A stretch of DNA of 64,000 bases from Haliotis asinina. Its lineage: Eukaryota; Mollusca; Gastropoda; Lepetellida; Haliotidae. The notes under the pieces are model-generated. The model was not told the DNA's origin. It saw only the letters and a list, made by a program, of their open reading frames with translations, and made no database searches. Location of the stretch: positions 13,993,969-14,057,968 of the forward strand of contig NC_090288.1 of NCBI RefSeq assembly GCF_037392515.1, given 5' to 3'. Position 1 is the stretch's first letter; every line of letters begins with the position of its first letter. Positions 11,901-23,012 of this stretch are shown one piece after another. The position numbers and the translations under genes are program-made.

Positions 11901-14900
11901 AGATGTTGGCATCGATGGAAACGGGTTAGAATTGGTCCACGATATGTGCATGAAGACGAGCAGACCACAGGCAATTTTGAATGGTTTTGGGCAGTCACTC
12001 AACTTCTAAACAATACATTCCCAGTGGATGTGGCAGTGACAAACCAATTAATGATGTTAGACAATCTGTCGGTCTTCTGCATGTGACATCACACATGGTC
12101 GACCAGGACAAGGGCGGTCAGCTGTGGGGCCAGTTTGATGGACACGTGTCCCTAGATTATGGATGGTCTGTCGACTGCATCCCATAACCCTCTCAACATC
12201 AGTGACAAACATTCCTGTATTCAACATGCCAATGCACGTTCACGCTGAATGTTTGACAGTCATGGCATTTCAAATTAACGAATAATTAACCATGAAACCA
12301 TGTCTTTCTCAGATGACACTTTACTCTGCTACCATGAGATCAATTGCACGTGTATCAATAGGTCACGTGACTTGTAGCACGTGGAAACGTGATTGTTATG
12401 AATGGTATATTTATTAAAGTTTTTAAGTGCATGATATGCATATGGTTCCTTGCACTGCCTTTGAATGCTTACAAACCAGTATTCATGTACCCACTGTGGG
12501 TCATATATCTATGTCTTAATAGTGCTGTGTGTAGGGTTTGAAACCTGAAGGTTCATGTAGCCGCCTCTGTGGTGTAGTAGTTAGAGCCTCCGCCCGCAGA
12601 TCGCATGTTTGATACCCATCTGCTTCAGTAGTGAAAAGGCACAAGCAAACAAATGTTCCCCTAGTGTTCGTTGTTAGCACCAGAAGATGTTTGTTTCTTG
12701 TGCCTATTTTCCAGTGTGTAAATCTTGTTTTAAAATGCCACTGATATCGTTAAGAGATAACTCATAGAGGCAAATTCTGTCAGAACTGATACTACGAGTA
12801 TACTCATGGTGCAGTCAATGTGTTGAAATATGGTACTTACATTAATGGATACAAGAAGGACTGGTCGACTCCGAGTCTTATGTGGGAAATGTTCTTAAAT
12901 ACAACATTAAACCCCATTTCACCTCAAACCCACCTTAAGCTTCATGTATGTAAATTCATCTCTACGGCGTAAAGCATCCGTAGATCACACATCTTTTGTA
13001 GTCAGTTTAACCACATTCTGTGTTTTGCATTGTAAATGTATTCAAATATGACTTTCTATATCTGCTATATCCTTCTTGTGACAGTTGATGATGTAGACTA
13101 TGAGGAAACCTTGGAGGATCTCATCAGAAGCATGAAGTAAGTCCATCCTGGAAACTAACAGTTTTCCTTGTCACAGCAACTATCACTATTGTCACTAGTG
13201 AAGGTGAAATAGCCACTCGCCCTCAAGCTCGTGGCTAGTAAAAATAATGCAAGGTTATGGTCTGATAAGTGGTGGTATTTTAAATTTTTGTTATCTTTTG
13301 CTTAGTTCCTACATTCATATTGTGGGCTAGTAAGCTTCAGGCATAGGGAGCACAAACTAATTCACACACTGCCAACTGGTCAACATTATTCGGCAATTAC
13401 AGTTACAGAGCATTTACTTGTGAATCAAAATGAAGTGTAGTTGACAGAAAATAGTTATGTATGCAGTTGTTTTTTTTGGATAGAAATCTTATTTTGTTGT
13501 AGCTGGATGAGCACGTCACCAAACTGGTTTTGCAGTGGAAATAGTGAAATCATGCAAAGCCAAATCAAAGACATGTCAGATTGTTCCATGCATAAAAACC
13601 ATCTGGCAGTACACAAATGCTGTTGGATAACCAAAGTTATTTTTTTAAATATGTTAAATTTATATGGAAAACCTTCAATCAAAACGACACAATGCTAGAA
13701 TATATACTGTAAACAGCCAAATTTTTGTGACCGTTTAATTTTCGCGAACTTCATGTCAGACTTCACTACGCGAGAATAAAAACACGCGATAATATAGGTA
13801 TATCATACACTCTATTCAGGTAAGTCAACAACACAAAAACAATACAGGTGTCATTGGTCAATCACGTGTCACCGCTGGGCTAATCTGGATTGACACGGCT
13901 CAGTCACGTTCTATTTTCATTGCTGTAACACCTAATTAAAAAGGATTAATTCTGAAATCAATTACATTAATTTGTTGTTAGATCACTTCGCAAATCTGTT
14001 TATTTTATAACAGCTCAATGGTCATGCACCTGCGTGTCGTGTAAAAACATTCAGAGACACCCCTGTAACAACATCACCTCGCGAAAATAAGAAGGCGCGA
14101 AAAGGTTTAGTGACCATCACTCGCGAAAATTTAAAGGCGAGGAAATAAGACAGTGTACATTATTGCTCTTGGTCAAAACTGGTTCCAGACACTATTTGTT
14201 TCTGATCAGTGCATCAGAATTCATCTCGTTATATTGTTTTATCTAAATCACAGGTAAATCATTGGGAAAAGTGTACACAACTATTCCTGGCCCTGTATAT
14301 GAAACAGGTACACTCAGTAATCTTAAATCCCTGCATATAGACAATACCCAGCAAAATAAAGCTTAAATTGTCTGATGTTCGTTTGCAAATTTCATGTCTT
14401 CACTTACAAAGTCGTTTTCTTTTATTTATTCACGGGAATGATACAATGTCATTTTCTAAATAACTAAGATATTTTATGGATTAATCTTCTTTAACTGATG
14501 AGGGGATCTGTGTGAACCTGAAACGTTGTATGGAAAAGAATAGATTATAGATAATGAATCCGTCAAATATCTCGGTCATACATAACAATTTCTAAATGCA
14601 GCGAAAAGACATCAAAAAAAAAAGTGTTTTGACGAAAGCGTAAGTTGTAGATAAGTTGATACACTTATAGAGGTGGCTTGTTCTGGACCACAAAATTTGG
14701 CTTATCAACAGTAATATGCAATACATTAGGATAGTTTTGTGCATTATGAATCATATTTTCATAACCCTGCTTATGAAGTATAGTCCTTAAACTTTCTTAC
14801 GTCCTGAAACTTTCTTACATCCCAGAGCATATCACTTTATCACTTTACATGCAGGGTTCAAACTTCACACACAAGTTATTTGCTATTTGAAGGTTTTTTT

Positions 14901-17900
14901 TATTCCTTTTGCAGAGGGTATTTTAATATGCTCTGTCCATCAGTGCACATTCATCTCTTCTGGACCAGAGCTTCAAAATTGTTCCCTATTTCTTCGCCAA
15001 ACTTGGCAGATGGATAGATCTGATGGTGTACTGGTGCCTTTTGGCATTGTAGTTTTGTGAATATAATATCTTTTGCGTTCCATCTATGGCAACAAGTTCA
15101 ACTTTGACTGAATCTGGTTGGTGCGCTCTTTTCAGGACCAGAACTTCAAAACTGTTCACTATTTCTTCACCAAACTTGGCACAAAGATAGATCTGATGGT
15201 GTCCTTGTGCCTTTTTATAGATTTGGATTTCTGATTAAAATACTTTTTGTGTTTCTTTGGCAACGTGTTCGAATTTGACTGAATTTGGTGGATGTGCTGT
15301 TTTACGGAGCAGAACTTTAAAACTTGAAGTTTGACCTAAACTCACCTCAACATTTGACATAATCATAACTAGTAGACATACTCAGAAGGAGTATTATGAC
15401 ATTGCGGGGGATACTGATGACTGTCTTCTTGTTGTTTTTTGCTGTTTCTATGGAAACACGACTTCGTGCTGTCAAGAAAAAAGTCTTGTGAGTTGCTGAT
15501 CCTTCTCACCAAATATGTATGCTGTATATTGTCAAATTTTCTAGGTATCTATTTTTTAACTTTTTTCACAACCTCGAAAATATTGTATCCATGAATTTTT
15601 CTGAATTTTGGTTAGATTTTCCATCCATGAGTATTTCAACTGCTAGCAACCAATGACTTCCTAACATGTACACTTTTGACTCTGTAATGGCTGTCTACAA
15701 CTAATCTTAATGTTTGGTGACCCTGAACAGCCTGAATGAACAAACAACAGAATTAAAATTATCTCAAATATTTATATATTTATACATTTTTGATTCCCAA
15801 ACCTCGAAATTTAAGTCACTTAGAAAACTCTGGTGGTCTCAAACCCCAAAATTTTAATACCTTGAAAATTTCTCTGAATACGGTATATATCAGTATCATT
15901 CATTTCCTTGTTCCAGTGTAGGCAGTTTCAAGGCTGCCCCACTGCCCCTGTCATGTTTGAATTATCCATTAATGACTGTTTGAAGGTACATGTTTGCATC
16001 ATAAATCATCTTTTCTTGTCACACAGTGCTAACTACAGGAACAAATCATTCAGTGACCGAGACATCACGCTGTTGGCACCGGGCCAAGCGATTGCAGCCA
16101 AGTTCAACAATGGAGATGTGGTTGGCTGGTACAGAGCAAAGGTCACTGATACTTCGCCGGAAGATGAAAAAGTGGAGGTTTGTGGCCCTGTGATGATTTG
16201 GCATAATTTGTCAATGTTAACACGTTATGCACTGTGGTGATGATCTCAAGGAGAATGTAAAATAAATAATCCTTGATCATTTATGCACACGTCCCTTGAC
16301 ATGTTCAGAATGTCCTTGCATATTCGATGGGAGTACCCTACATTCACAACAAACACCTGTTAAAGGCACAATGTCACACATTTTCAACAATATTTTGGCC
16401 TATGTTAAATACATGTATGTTTTAGGGTACATGCACTCACTTTGACTACCTGTTGATGCATATATAAAAGGCTTATTACCCCTTACAACATGAATAAAAT
16501 CCATTATTTGAAACTTTGTGAAGAACGTTTCCCAAGCAGGTAACACTTGCCATATATGGAATGTAAACGATTGCTCCGTACATAAAAAACTGTTGCATGC
16601 TGCGTTGTCTTCGGTTTCCGTCACAAATTATGCTTTGAATTTTCATAAAAACCACTCCAAGGGACATAACTTTATTGTGTTCGCTTGAAATAATTTTCAG
16701 CAGCTTGAAGGCACAAGAGTCGATTTAATCCAGTGTTGCATTACTTCATTCAAACTTTTAGTTCAATATTGCAGTCTAAATACATAATGTTTTTATGAAT
16801 AGATCATGCGGTAGTTTCCCTGACGGTTGATCGTGTTGTTAAGAAAAATGCATTATGTATATTTAGAGAGGTGTTTGAAATTTTCCTGGTCTTCAGCAAC
16901 CCTTGCTTGTCATAAGAGTTTACTATTAGAGTTGGAGTTAGCTTGGTTGACACATGTCATCATTTCATAATTGTATAAAAATGGCTGTCAGAATGCTAAT
17001 AACAAACATTGGTTCTAGCAAAATAAAATTAACGGTCTCTGAGTTTGTCATAATTGTATGCCTCAGTTAATGAAGGTTATGCATCTGTTACTCACCTGTT
17101 TGACCACCAAGTGACCAGTATATATTTGGTTAATAAATATTTGAATTTTAGTTTGTAGTCCAAAGAGTATTTTGCAAAAATGATAGTTTCAGGATTAATG
17201 ACACCAGTTATGAAAAGCTACTTTTTTGCTGAAATCTGTCAAATCCTTATAAAGGTGATCTACAGTGTTGTGTTTATCTGGACTTCCAGGTGTGTGTTGT
17301 CGCCACAGGTCACCTGACAGAGTCCAGTAAAGAACTCAGATAAACCTGGTGTTCTCTATGCACCATAGCATCGTTGATCATACAGGCATGTCATTAAAGG
17401 CTGCATGAAACACTTCCAATGTACACAGCGAAAGTACAGTAACAGCTGATGCTGTGATGATTAATTACCTGCCCATGTAGGTTCAAACCAGCATGCTCAT
17501 AAACACATTTATCAAGGAGGGAATATTGAATTTGTGATTAGAGTGAACACTCACAATGCCATTTTGCTGAACTGTGTTCAGTCCCCCCTGGATTTTGCAG
17601 CAATTTTGTTAACACACAATTCTGCACCCTATTTTTCAATATTCTTCAAAACATTCTGCAGTTAAAACATTTAGAAACAAAAACAAAAACATTATACAGA
17701 GCTAAGAGTTTCATTCTCAAACACAGATATAAGTTTATAATAAGTTTATATAAGTTAATTTGACAGTACACATCACATCTTGAGTAAGTTTGATGACAAA
17801 GCATCCACACCTTTTTCTGTGTTTGAGAAATAAACATTTACTGAAAGTTATTTCCCTCCTCTCATTCGTAACTTTGATGCAGACGAACAACTTCCAGTTT

Positions 17901-20900
17901 CATGCAAATAACAATTTTATATTTAAATGAAATATGAAATAATAATGTAAAAATGATTGATTTTGAGAATGTAATTACAGTGTCAAATTCATCTAATATT
18001 ATTTGAAAGATGCCTAAAACATGCTTTAATAATAAAGTATCTTTAAGCATGATTATTTTGAAAATGTTGTCACAGTCAATTTGTCAGTTCGTTTTATGTG
18101 TAACCGATCCTACTTTTGACATTAACCGTACTTTTTATTTCGGCTGTCAGTCAGTTTTCACTCAGTGTTTAAAATAAACAAATTTTAAAATACGTGACAG
18201 AAAAGTGGCAAATTCTGCATGGATTCTGCATGGATTCTGCAGGAAAATGCGTTTACCTCAGACCAGACGTTTTTCTGCATGGAAAGGTAAGTTCCGTGAT
18301 TGTTCCTGCAACCGCAGAATCCAGGAGAGACGGTATGATGTATCAATAGTGTATCAATAAGACTCCATACACAGTTCTTCCTTAGTCAGCATTTTTCAGT
18401 TGTGTGAAGCCTTGTTTTACTCCGGTACAAACTTTGTTTCAGCTTTGACAATGTGTGGTTCTCATTTTCTTCCCACACAATTTACTTGTCATATCTTTCT
18501 ACAAACCTGTGTCCCATCAAAGTTGTTAAGGAGGCAAAGTTCTTGAGTCTAATTTTCGACTCACATTTAACTTTTCTCCCCCATATCAAGTCCCTAAAAA
18601 TAAATGCCTGAAGGCACCGGATTTATTAAAAGTCGTTTCTAATTCAAAGTGGGGAGGGGATTAAGCTGCCCTCCTCCACTTATACAGATCACTTGGCCGC
18701 TCAAAACTTGACTATGGTTGCATCGTCTATGGTGGAGCCTGCAAAAGCAACCTGAAACTATTAGATTCTGTCCATCACCAAGGTCTAAGACTTTGTCTTG
18801 GGTCCTTCAGAACCTCACTTGTTGACAGTCTATACGTTGAGGCTGATGAACCATCTCTTACACAACGCCGTATAAAATTGTCCTTACAATATATTGCTAA
18901 ATTATACTCTAATGAATCTAACCCTGCCTATAAATGTGTGTTCAGTCCACTTTATGAGGATTTGTACGACAAGAAGTCTTCTCTTGTTCCACCTCTAGGG
19001 CACAGAATTAAACCCTTTCTTTCTTCGGCTGACATTGCGCTGGAAAACATAGCTCCTTCCTGTCTTCTTTCTTCTCCTCCTTGGCAGTTGGTTAGACCAC
19101 AAGTCGACCTAACATTAACTTCATTTAAAGAATCCGAAACTAATGAATTACAATATGAACAAGAATATGATCAATTAAAAAGAAAATATAGCAATTACAA
19201 ACCCTTATTTACAGATGGATCCAAGGACAGTGGTGCAGTAGCTTGTGCCACTGTCATTGGATCCAGAACAATATCTTCTAGAATTCCAGACAACAGCTTT
19301 ATTTTTTACTGCAGAAGCAAACGCATACACTGATTATAAAGCTATCATTAGGTCTTACATCTGTGATCTGATGCAGAAGAGGTGAGACACTCAAGTAGGT
19401 ATCAACAAATTACATGAAATAAAACCCTACATTGGTTACACCTACTTGGGTTGTCAGTCCAGATTTGAAAAGGTCATCATGCGACGATGTTGTATTGACC
19501 CCACACAATATACTCATGAATATTTGCTTAAAGGTGAAGATCTTTCGTTTTGTATCCCTTGTGATGAAAGAATCACAGTCAAGCATGTTTTGCTTGACTG
19601 TGTTGAATATTCCATCACAAGGGATAACTTTTTTAAATCAAGAACTATGAAGGATCTTTTTAGTAATTTAATCATTGTGTTTTTAAAAGAATTAGACCTG
19701 TTACATGACTTTTAAATAGATAAATATTTTATGATTGGAAGTTGAATTGGCAACTAAGATTGTTAGTTACTGTATCCTCGAAGGGGGTTGAAGTACCGTA
19801 AAATTATTGTCCTCCTGAGAGGGTACGTAAGTCCCAAAACAGTTGAAGTCAGATTTAATCTTCCACGTTTTTAGTCGTAGAATACGTGTCATTTTAAATT
19901 GTGTCTAATTTTGCATACAGTTGCCATCTACAGTGGCGATCTATGACCTGTTTTTATATTGTACAGTCCAAATAGTGATACTATTATTTTTTAAGTTTCC
20001 ACGCTAGTTTTAAATACTAACTGTGATAATCTAGTGGTTATACTGTCCTTCATCGACAGGTTCTTCATAATATGCATATATATTTCACGTATGTTCTCGT
20101 CACGATATGGCTGCAATATTGCCGATGTGACGTTAAATATTAACTCACTCATTCACTCACTCACTCACTCACTCACTCACTCACTCACTCACTCACAAAC
20201 CTGTGTTCTAATAAGGCCCTTTCATGGTGCAAGTGTTCAGGATTCGTGATTGGTTACAATCAGATTTAGTCGTGCAATCAGTGATGTTTCAGGAGTGATT
20301 TAGCTTCAGGAAAACTATAACCTCTTCTAGGGTGCAATGCGCAAACATTTTTGTCTAGTCCGAACCCAGTCTTTTAATGGTGGATCAGTCGTCTCCATTG
20401 CCTTTGTTGACAACGGACAAACTAGCCATTTTAATTGTCAAGTGTGTCACAAGTCCCAGACAAAGGAGGGATATTTGTGACCCCATATTTGCTTGTATTA
20501 TTCAAGTTGGATCTGATTTCTTGTCCACAAGGGGATTTTATGAGAACCAGGACATTAAGGCATATTAGAACAGGAAATATGACAAGTAACCTCTGAGGGA
20601 AGAGAATGGGTTTAACTGTGCCTGAACATTTGCTTACAGGGTTTATCTCGCCTGGTACTCACCGTGGGAATGGCGGGATGGGGGTGGGAGTTGATAAACA
20701 AGAATTATTTGGCTTAGAGTTTGGTACTCAGTGTTTGAGTGGGTTATCCATGTCAAACTGCTGCATGGTATCTCAGTGTAGGGGCAGATTCAGGATTTTG
20801 GAGAAGCTGGCCTGCACACCTATCAACATGTCCAAAGACTGAGGGGAAGTGCCATTATTGGAAGAAGGGGTGGAGGTGCGCACCCCTCCCCTTGTGGATC

Positions 20901-23012
20901 TGCCTCTCCGTTTGTATTTTAGTGTACAACCTCAGTTTGTCTCGACCACTACAAGCACATGCACATGAATAATCTTGAATGTTACTTTGACCCACCACTG
21001 CCCCTTTCATCCCCACCACAACACACAAACACCTCATGTATGAGGATCAGGTATTTGGTATCAATATTTGAAACTTTGATGTTATTTGTGAAGGTGTTCT
21101 TCGTTGACTTCGGCCACACAGAGTGGTTGAGTGAACGTGACATCCAGACCTTAGAAGACCAGTTCCTCCACCTCACCCCCCAGGCTATTGAGTGTTTCCT
21201 GATGGACACGGACCCAGCGGGGCAGGAGGGTCAGTGGACGGAGGAGTCCAGGTGAGTCGGGACCACGTTGTAACATTTCACTGATTCTGTGGGGACAGTG
21301 GGTAGCCTTGTTGTTAGAACATTCAATGGTCAAGCCGAAGACCTGGGTTTGATTCCCCACATTGGTACAATGTGTAAAGCCCATTATGATATGCTGGAAT
21401 ATTTCTAAAACCGGCATAAAACTAAATTCACTCACTTCCTGACCCTGCTTGTCAGTGGGTTTAGTTTTATGCCTCACTCAGCAAGATTGTAGCTATATGG
21501 CAAAAGTCTGTAAATAATTTAGTCCAGATTAGATAATCTGGTGATCAACATCATGAGCATCAATCTACGCAGTTTGATATGGTGACGTGTCAACCAAACG
21601 AGCCTGGCAGTCTCATTCTGTTTGTCACCTCTTACGACAACATGGGCAACTGAAGATAAATTCTTATCAGGATCTTCAAGGGTGACCCTTTATGTGTTGG
21701 TGTACTATTATTTATAACAGACGTGTGTCCCTGCTGCCTTTCTGAATGCATTCTGAATGCACTCTTAGCAATACCTGACAGCACAAATGTACCTAACTGC
21801 TTAAGCAAGCAATGCTTGATATTAACTATTTTGACTATTTCATAATCACCCATGGAGATCCCCAGAAGAATTGGTTTTCAGTAATCCATGTTTGCCACAA
21901 GAGATGATTATTGAGATCAGGCTTGTCAGACTGGCTTTCTTGGTTAGCACATATCATTGTATTCCAATTGTGTAGCTTGAAGACCATTATGGAGATCACT
22001 GGATTGTCTGGTCAGATTGCCATATAGCTGGAAAACTGCTGTGTCCCATATTTAACTCTGAGCAAGCCAAATACTTGGTAATTCACAATTTTCAGAAATC
22101 TTCAGGAGTTCAGAACCCTGGAAGCCTTCTTCAGCGATTGCAGAACTCTCTCATCCTTTCTTCAGTGTTGTACATTGCTAAGCTTGGGTACATTTGTATT
22201 TTCTAGCCTGCGTTTTTCAACAAAACCCCCTCAACACTAGTGGTTTCTCATTCTCATGTCTGTTTACCGTGTCAGCTGGCTTGTAAATATGTGGATCGAT
22301 GGTCATTTCAACTTTATTTACAGAGAATATGCATTAAAAACAAGGAAACAAGATACAAATGGTCTTTATTTCAAATATTAACAGTTATTTCGGACTAAAT
22401 ATGAAATTTTCTTGTGAAGTGCTGGGATGGCTATCAAACACCGGTTGACATCGTCATTGGAAACTGAAAGCAAAACAGCTGGGAAATACATAAGATCTTA
22501 TACCCCAATTATAATGCGACCCCACTTCCTGACCCCCTCATTCTAGGCACGAAAAACTTGCATTATATGGGTGTATATACGGTAATAGCTTCAGACAGTT
22601 ATCAAGTGTTTTTTGACATTACAGGACCTTTTTCCGTGAGCTGGTTGATGGGAAAACATTGGTAGCTCTGATCAGGATGAAGTAAGTCTTTGTACTATTC
22701 CTGAATTTTGTCAGTAACGCACAATAAAGATACCTTCCAGATTACAATGTGTGAAGCCTATTTCTTGTCATATTGATGGAAAGTGGCATAAAACCATACT
22801 CACTCACAAAACTATCATGCTCTACTTTTGCCTTTGCTTCCAGATCGTGGAGTGGCTGTCTACACGTGGATCTGTATGACACGACAGGAAACATGGACAT
22901 CAACATTGCGGAGGAGTTAGTGAAGGCTAAACATGCTCAGAGACCCTGTGTTGAACTGCCTGTCAGAGTGAAACCGCAAGGCAACTCACCCATCACTTAT
23001 GTCCCAGGTTAA
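5882..23012 (+). CDS. CCCH zinc finger plus extended Tudor domain protein (spliced, 5' part not found)
   Basis: Seven exons join without a phase error: 5882-5980, 10727-10906, 13085-13136, 16027-16177, 21094-21251, 22625-22681, 22844-23012 (866 nt; about 288 residues after an unseen first base). The product starts with a CCCH finger (C-x8-C-x5-C-x3-H). About 30 residues later comes one complete extended Tudor (eTud) domain, with the aromatic/acidic core FFVDFGHTEW. Single-eTud proteins of this type typically bind methyl-arginine on Piwi-family or other RNP proteins in germ granules; CCCH fingers usually bind RNA. A piRNA or mRNA-regulation role is therefore inference. Exon 1 may instead begin at the in-frame ATG 5866 if it is a first exon. 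Introns are rich in SINEs and contain a Tc1-like relic and a LINE relic. I cannot name the exact TDRD orthologue. Confidence 0.8.
6062..6130 (+). mobile_element. SINE family A, tail fragment
   Basis: Contains TACAATGTGTGAAGC, then GGTGTCCCCTGCC and GATATTGCTGGAATGTTGCT; the tRNA-like head is missing. Confidence 0.7.
6165..6305 (+). mobile_element. SINE family A (tRNA-derived)
   Basis: A box-like TAGCCTTGTGG and B box-like GGGTTTGAGTCC, followed by the body and the GATATTGCTGGAATAT tail. Confidence 0.75.
6378..6530 (+). mobile_element. SINE-like family B, 3' truncated
   Basis: Starts GAAGACCAGGGTTAGAATTC, continues CTTCAGCAACCC and TGGTTGATGTGTGTCATTG; the tail is lost. Confidence 0.7.
7675..7830 (+). 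mobile_element. SINE family A, degraded
   Basis: Head (GTGTTCGCTCATCACACCGA), body and tail (GGAATATTGCTAAAACCGGA then ACTCACTCAGTC) are recognisable; the boxes are decayed. Confidence 0.65.
7996..8150. repeat. 27-bp minisatellite
   Basis: Units at 8021, 8048, 8075, 8102 and 8129 share TCACCCTCC(T/A)ATA. The period is a multiple of three, so it gives an open frame of nine-residue repeats (DHPPIILAN); there is no other sign of coding. Confidence 0.8.
8224..8456 (-). mobile_element. SINE-like family B
   Basis: Plus-strand order CACTCACTC, AATATTTCAGCTATATGGC, GGACCAGACAATCCAGTGG, GTGTCAACCAAGTCAG, i.e. the element reversed. Confidence 0.75.
8958..9331. repeat. 36-bp minisatellite amplified from a SINE head
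   Basis: About ten units of GAAGATCCACATTAGAATGT + GTCTTCAGCAACCTGT. The unit equals the head of family B (AGATCCGGGTTAGAAT...CTTCAGCAACCC). The rest of a family B copy follows at 9332-9510. One unit near 9150 is shortened. Both strands read open, but this only reflects the period of 36. Confidence 0.9.
9332..9510 (+). mobile_element. SINE-like family B body adjoining the minisatellite
   Basis: Contains CATGCTGG, GGTTGACACATTGTCATC, ATCACTAGATTATCTGGTCC and AATATTGCTGGAGTATCGCT followed by AAACAACAAAC; continuous with the minisatellite head. Confidence 0.7.
10727..10906 (+). CDS. Exon: start of the eTud domain
   Basis: Acceptor is a pyrimidine tract ending GCTCCAG; donor is GTAGGC. An alternative acceptor (exon start 10706) is also in phase and would add seven residues. 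Encodes the segment MVAVEITSILSPRHFYLTLP, the usual first strand of the SN-like part of an eTud domain. Confidence 0.8.
10934..11010 (+). mobile_element. SINE family A, tail fragment
   Basis: TTCTGGTGTTATCTGCCATG then GAATATTGCTAAAAGCGGCA. Confidence 0.6.
11300..12240 (-). pseudogene. Tc1/mariner-type transposase, decayed
   Basis: On the minus strand the parts appear in order across frameshifts and stops: an N-terminal HTH-like segment (about 12235-12100), WNRIVFNDESRF (first catalytic Asp, about 11850), TFQQDNARYHSA (second Asp, about 11600), SPDLNPIEHL (third acidic residue, about 11510), and a C-terminal RRCIAVVNAHGGHTRY ending at 11300. At least two frame changes (about 11800 and 11525) and early stops inactivate it. 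It lies in an intron of the Tudor gene. Terminal repeats could not be assigned with confidence. Confidence 0.8.
12561..12930 (+). mobile_element. SINE family C (different tRNA-like head)
   Basis: Head GCCGCCTCTGTGGTGTAGTA with B box-like GCATGTTTGATACCC. The body ends GGAAATGTTCTTAAATACAA, CATTAAACCCCATTTCACCT. Distinct from family A in head and tail. Confidence 0.6.
13085..13136 (+). CDS. Exon: eTud linker helix
   Basis: Acceptor TTGTGACAG, donor GTAAGT. Encodes DDVDYEETLEDLIRSMK, an acidic helix typical of the segment between the first strand and the Tudor core. Confidence 0.75.
13700..14165. mobile_element. MITE-like element with CGCGAAAAT ends
   Basis: Left end TACTGTAAACAGCC...TTTAATTTTCGCGA; right end TCGCGAAAATTTAAAGGCGA...GACAGTGTA, roughly inverted. 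Further CGCGA motifs flank both sides. No ORF. Confidence 0.5.
14930..15440. repeat. Tandem array, about 175-bp unit (three copies)
   Basis: GGACCAGA(G/A)CTTCAAAA starts at about 14960 and 15136, and GGAGCAGAACTTTAAAA at about 15305; each is followed by the ACTTGGCA...GGTGCCTTTT-type body. Homologous in inverse orientation to 53690-55400. It ends at a GCGGGGGATA motif near 15405. Confidence 0.7.
16027..16177 (+). CDS. Exon: Tudor core, first half
   Basis: Acceptor TTGTCACACAG; phase 2 in, phase 0 out. Encodes PGQAIAAKFNNGDVVGWYRA and KVTDTSPEDEKVE. W and Y of GWYRA are the conserved Tudor strand. The donor (GTTTGT) is weak, but the protein continues directly into VFFVDFG of the next exon. 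Confidence 0.8.
16530..16745 (-). mobile_element. Dispersed repeat, family D
   Basis: Reverse complement matches 3675-3885; see that entry for shared blocks. Confidence 0.45.
16890..16975 (+). mobile_element. SINE-like family B, partial
   Basis: CTTCAGCAACCCTTGCTTGT, then TTGGTTGACACATGTCATC. Confidence 0.65.
17000..18417. other. Intronic AT-rich sequence without recognised features
   Basis: Part of the 4.9-kb intron of the Tudor gene. I see only a short repeat (TTCTGCATGGA three times near 18215-18240) and no supported exon. Confidence 0.5.
18418..20200 (+). mobile_element. LINE relic with RNase H (5' truncated)
   Basis: Broken frames give, in order: an RT-end-like segment with SKLDYGCIVYG (about 18695-18735), SLYVEADEPSLTQRRIKLSL, an RNase H start PLFTDGSKDSGAVACATVI (first catalytic Asp, 19200-19260), and a C-terminal segment SRFEKVIMRRC, then CIPCDERITVKHVLLDC (19446-19715). 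The 3' UTR ends GGCTGCAATATTGCCG, GACGTTAAAT and an (ACTC)n tail at 20145-20195. Internal stops near 18615 and after 19330 make it dead. An I-superfamily-like LINE is the best guess. Its 3' end resembles the tails of SINE families A and B. Confidence 0.75.
21094..21251 (+). CDS. Exon: Tudor core, second half
   Basis: Encodes VFFVDFGHTEWLSERDIQTL, the most conserved Tudor motif, then LEDQFLHLTPQAIECFL of the SN-like half. Donor GTGAGT. The acceptor (TTTGTGAAG) has a poor pyrimidine tract but gives the right phase and motif. Confidence 0.85.
21288..21437 (+). mobile_element. SINE family A (tRNA-derived)
   Basis: A box GTAGCCTTGTTGTTAGAAC, B box GGGTTTGATTCCCC, tail AAAACCGGCATAAAACTAAA + TTCACTCACTT. 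Starts about 36 bp after a Tudor exon. Confidence 0.85.
21466..21682 (-). mobile_element. SINE-like family B
   Basis: Reversed copy: CACTCAGCAAGATTGTAGCT, ATAATCTGGTGATCAACATC, CCTCTTACGACAACATGGG. Confidence 0.75.
21852..22060 (+). mobile_element. SINE-like family B
   Basis: GGAGATCCCCAGAAGAATTG head, TTTCAGTAATCCATGTTTG, GATCACTGGATTGTCTGGTC, CATATAGCTGGAAAACTGCT. Confidence 0.75.
22625..22681 (+). CDS. Exon: eTud SN-like strand
   Basis: Acceptor TTGACATTACAG, donor GTAAGT. Encodes RTFFRELVDGKTLVALIRMK, matching the F...L..GK.L pattern after the Tudor core of eTud proteins. Confidence 0.8.
22740..22806 (+). mobile_element. SINE family A, tail fragment
   Basis: TTACAATGTGTGAAGCC, AAAGTGGCATAAAACCATAC, TCACTCAC. 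Lies in the short intron between the last two Tudor exons. Confidence 0.7.
22844..23012 (+). CDS. Exon: last coding exon of the Tudor gene
   Basis: Acceptor CTTTGCTTCCAG. Encodes the final eTud strands (CLHVDLYDTTGNMDINIAEE) and a short tail to TAA at 23010-23012. A cryptic donor CCAG|GTTAAC overlaps the stop, so a longer isoform cannot be excluded. Confidence 0.8.

Noticed and set aside
18878..19333. Host RNase H gene of 151 codons
   Set aside because: Flanked in order by RT-end and C-terminal LINE segments, with a LINE tail; stops interrupt it.
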